Source: Bacteroidota bacterium (lineage in GTDB: Bacteria > Bacteroidota > Bacteroidia > Bacteroidales > VadinHA17). Taken from it: a stretch of DNA of 5,050 nt. Within the stretch, counting starts at the first letter, position 1. The number at the start of each line of letters is the position of its first letter. Shown here piece by piece: positions 4,914-5,050 of the stretch. A program made the position numbers and the translations under genes. The notes beneath the pieces are model-generated. The model was not told the origin of the DNA. It saw only the letters and a program-made list of their open reading frames with translations, and made no database searches. The DNA lies in assembly GCA_030613125.1 (NCBI GenBank), contig JAUWMO010000263.1, positions 1 through 5,050 on the forward strand, read 5' to 3'.

Positions 4914-5029
4914 AATAAAATTGGTTTTATTGAAGCCAGATGTAAGTTAACGTCAATTCTGTTTAAGATTAATAGTTAAATATTTTAAAAATAATATATT
5001 ACATCATCCCTGTTGTTTTTAGTATTAAT

Positions 5030-5037
5030 CAAAATTA
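5030..5037 (-). promoter_or_regulatory. Candidate Bacteroidota -7 promoter element for the phosphatase gene
   Basis: Read on the minus strand this is TAATTTTG, a full match to the Bacteroidota -7 consensus TAnnTTTG. Transcription would start near 5020-5025 and leave an untranslated leader of roughly 110 bases before the ATG at 4913. The expected -33 element would lie beyond the window edge and cannot be checked. The stretch 4914-5029 is very AT-rich and holds no other feature I can support. Confidence 0.3.
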
Positions 5038-5050
5038 GACCTAATATTCA

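Overview
The window looks like chromosomal DNA of a Bacteroidota bacterium, probably a Bacteroidales-like or related environmental lineage. The signs are AT-rich genes with no clear Shine-Dalgarno sequences, a hybrid kinase fused to an AraC-type DNA-binding domain, a DUF559 nuclease-like protein, and long non-coding spacers packed with palindromes and short drifting tandem repeats. The phylum is inferred from these features, not from a marker gene.

Layout: (1) Positions 2-379, plus strand, hold the 3' part of a DUF559 (Vsr-like, PD-(D/E)XK fold) gene whose reading frame runs off the left edge. (2) Positions 380-555 are a convergent spacer with two compact hairpins and a repeat block. (3) Positions 556-2790, minus strand, hold a 744-residue soluble hybrid regulator with the order receiver, coiled coil, histidine kinase, receiver, AraC-type DNA-binding domain. 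(4) Positions 2791-3551 are a 761-bp spacer with no convincing gene. It holds a ten-unit heptamer array, four sizeable inverted repeats, further seven-base-period tracts and a copy of the repeat block. (5) Positions 3552-4913, minus strand, hold a 453-residue protein with a closely related receiver and coiled coil joined to a SpoIIE/PP2C-type serine/threonine phosphatase. (6) Positions 4914-5050 are its upstream region, with one match to the Bacteroidota -7 promoter element.

The two minus-strand genes form a paralogous pair. They share an acidic N-terminal tail starting with ENPDELF, an atypical receiver and a coiled-coil linker; by hand count about 104 of 158 residues are identical with no gaps from the receiver start to the linker end. 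They then switch abruptly to different outputs, transcription in one and protein dephosphorylation in the other. The simplest reading is one input module sending a shared upstream signal both to direct gene control and to a partner-switching (anti-sigma antagonist) pathway. No partner kinase, anti-sigma factor or antagonist lies in the window.

The DNA just downstream of the two genes is also related: blocks of 18 and 35 bases match 16/18 and 29/35 in the same order and orientation. The spacers contain several unrelated tandem tracts that all have a period of seven bases, one of which runs through the stop codon of the kinase gene. These repeats are the least explained part of the window.
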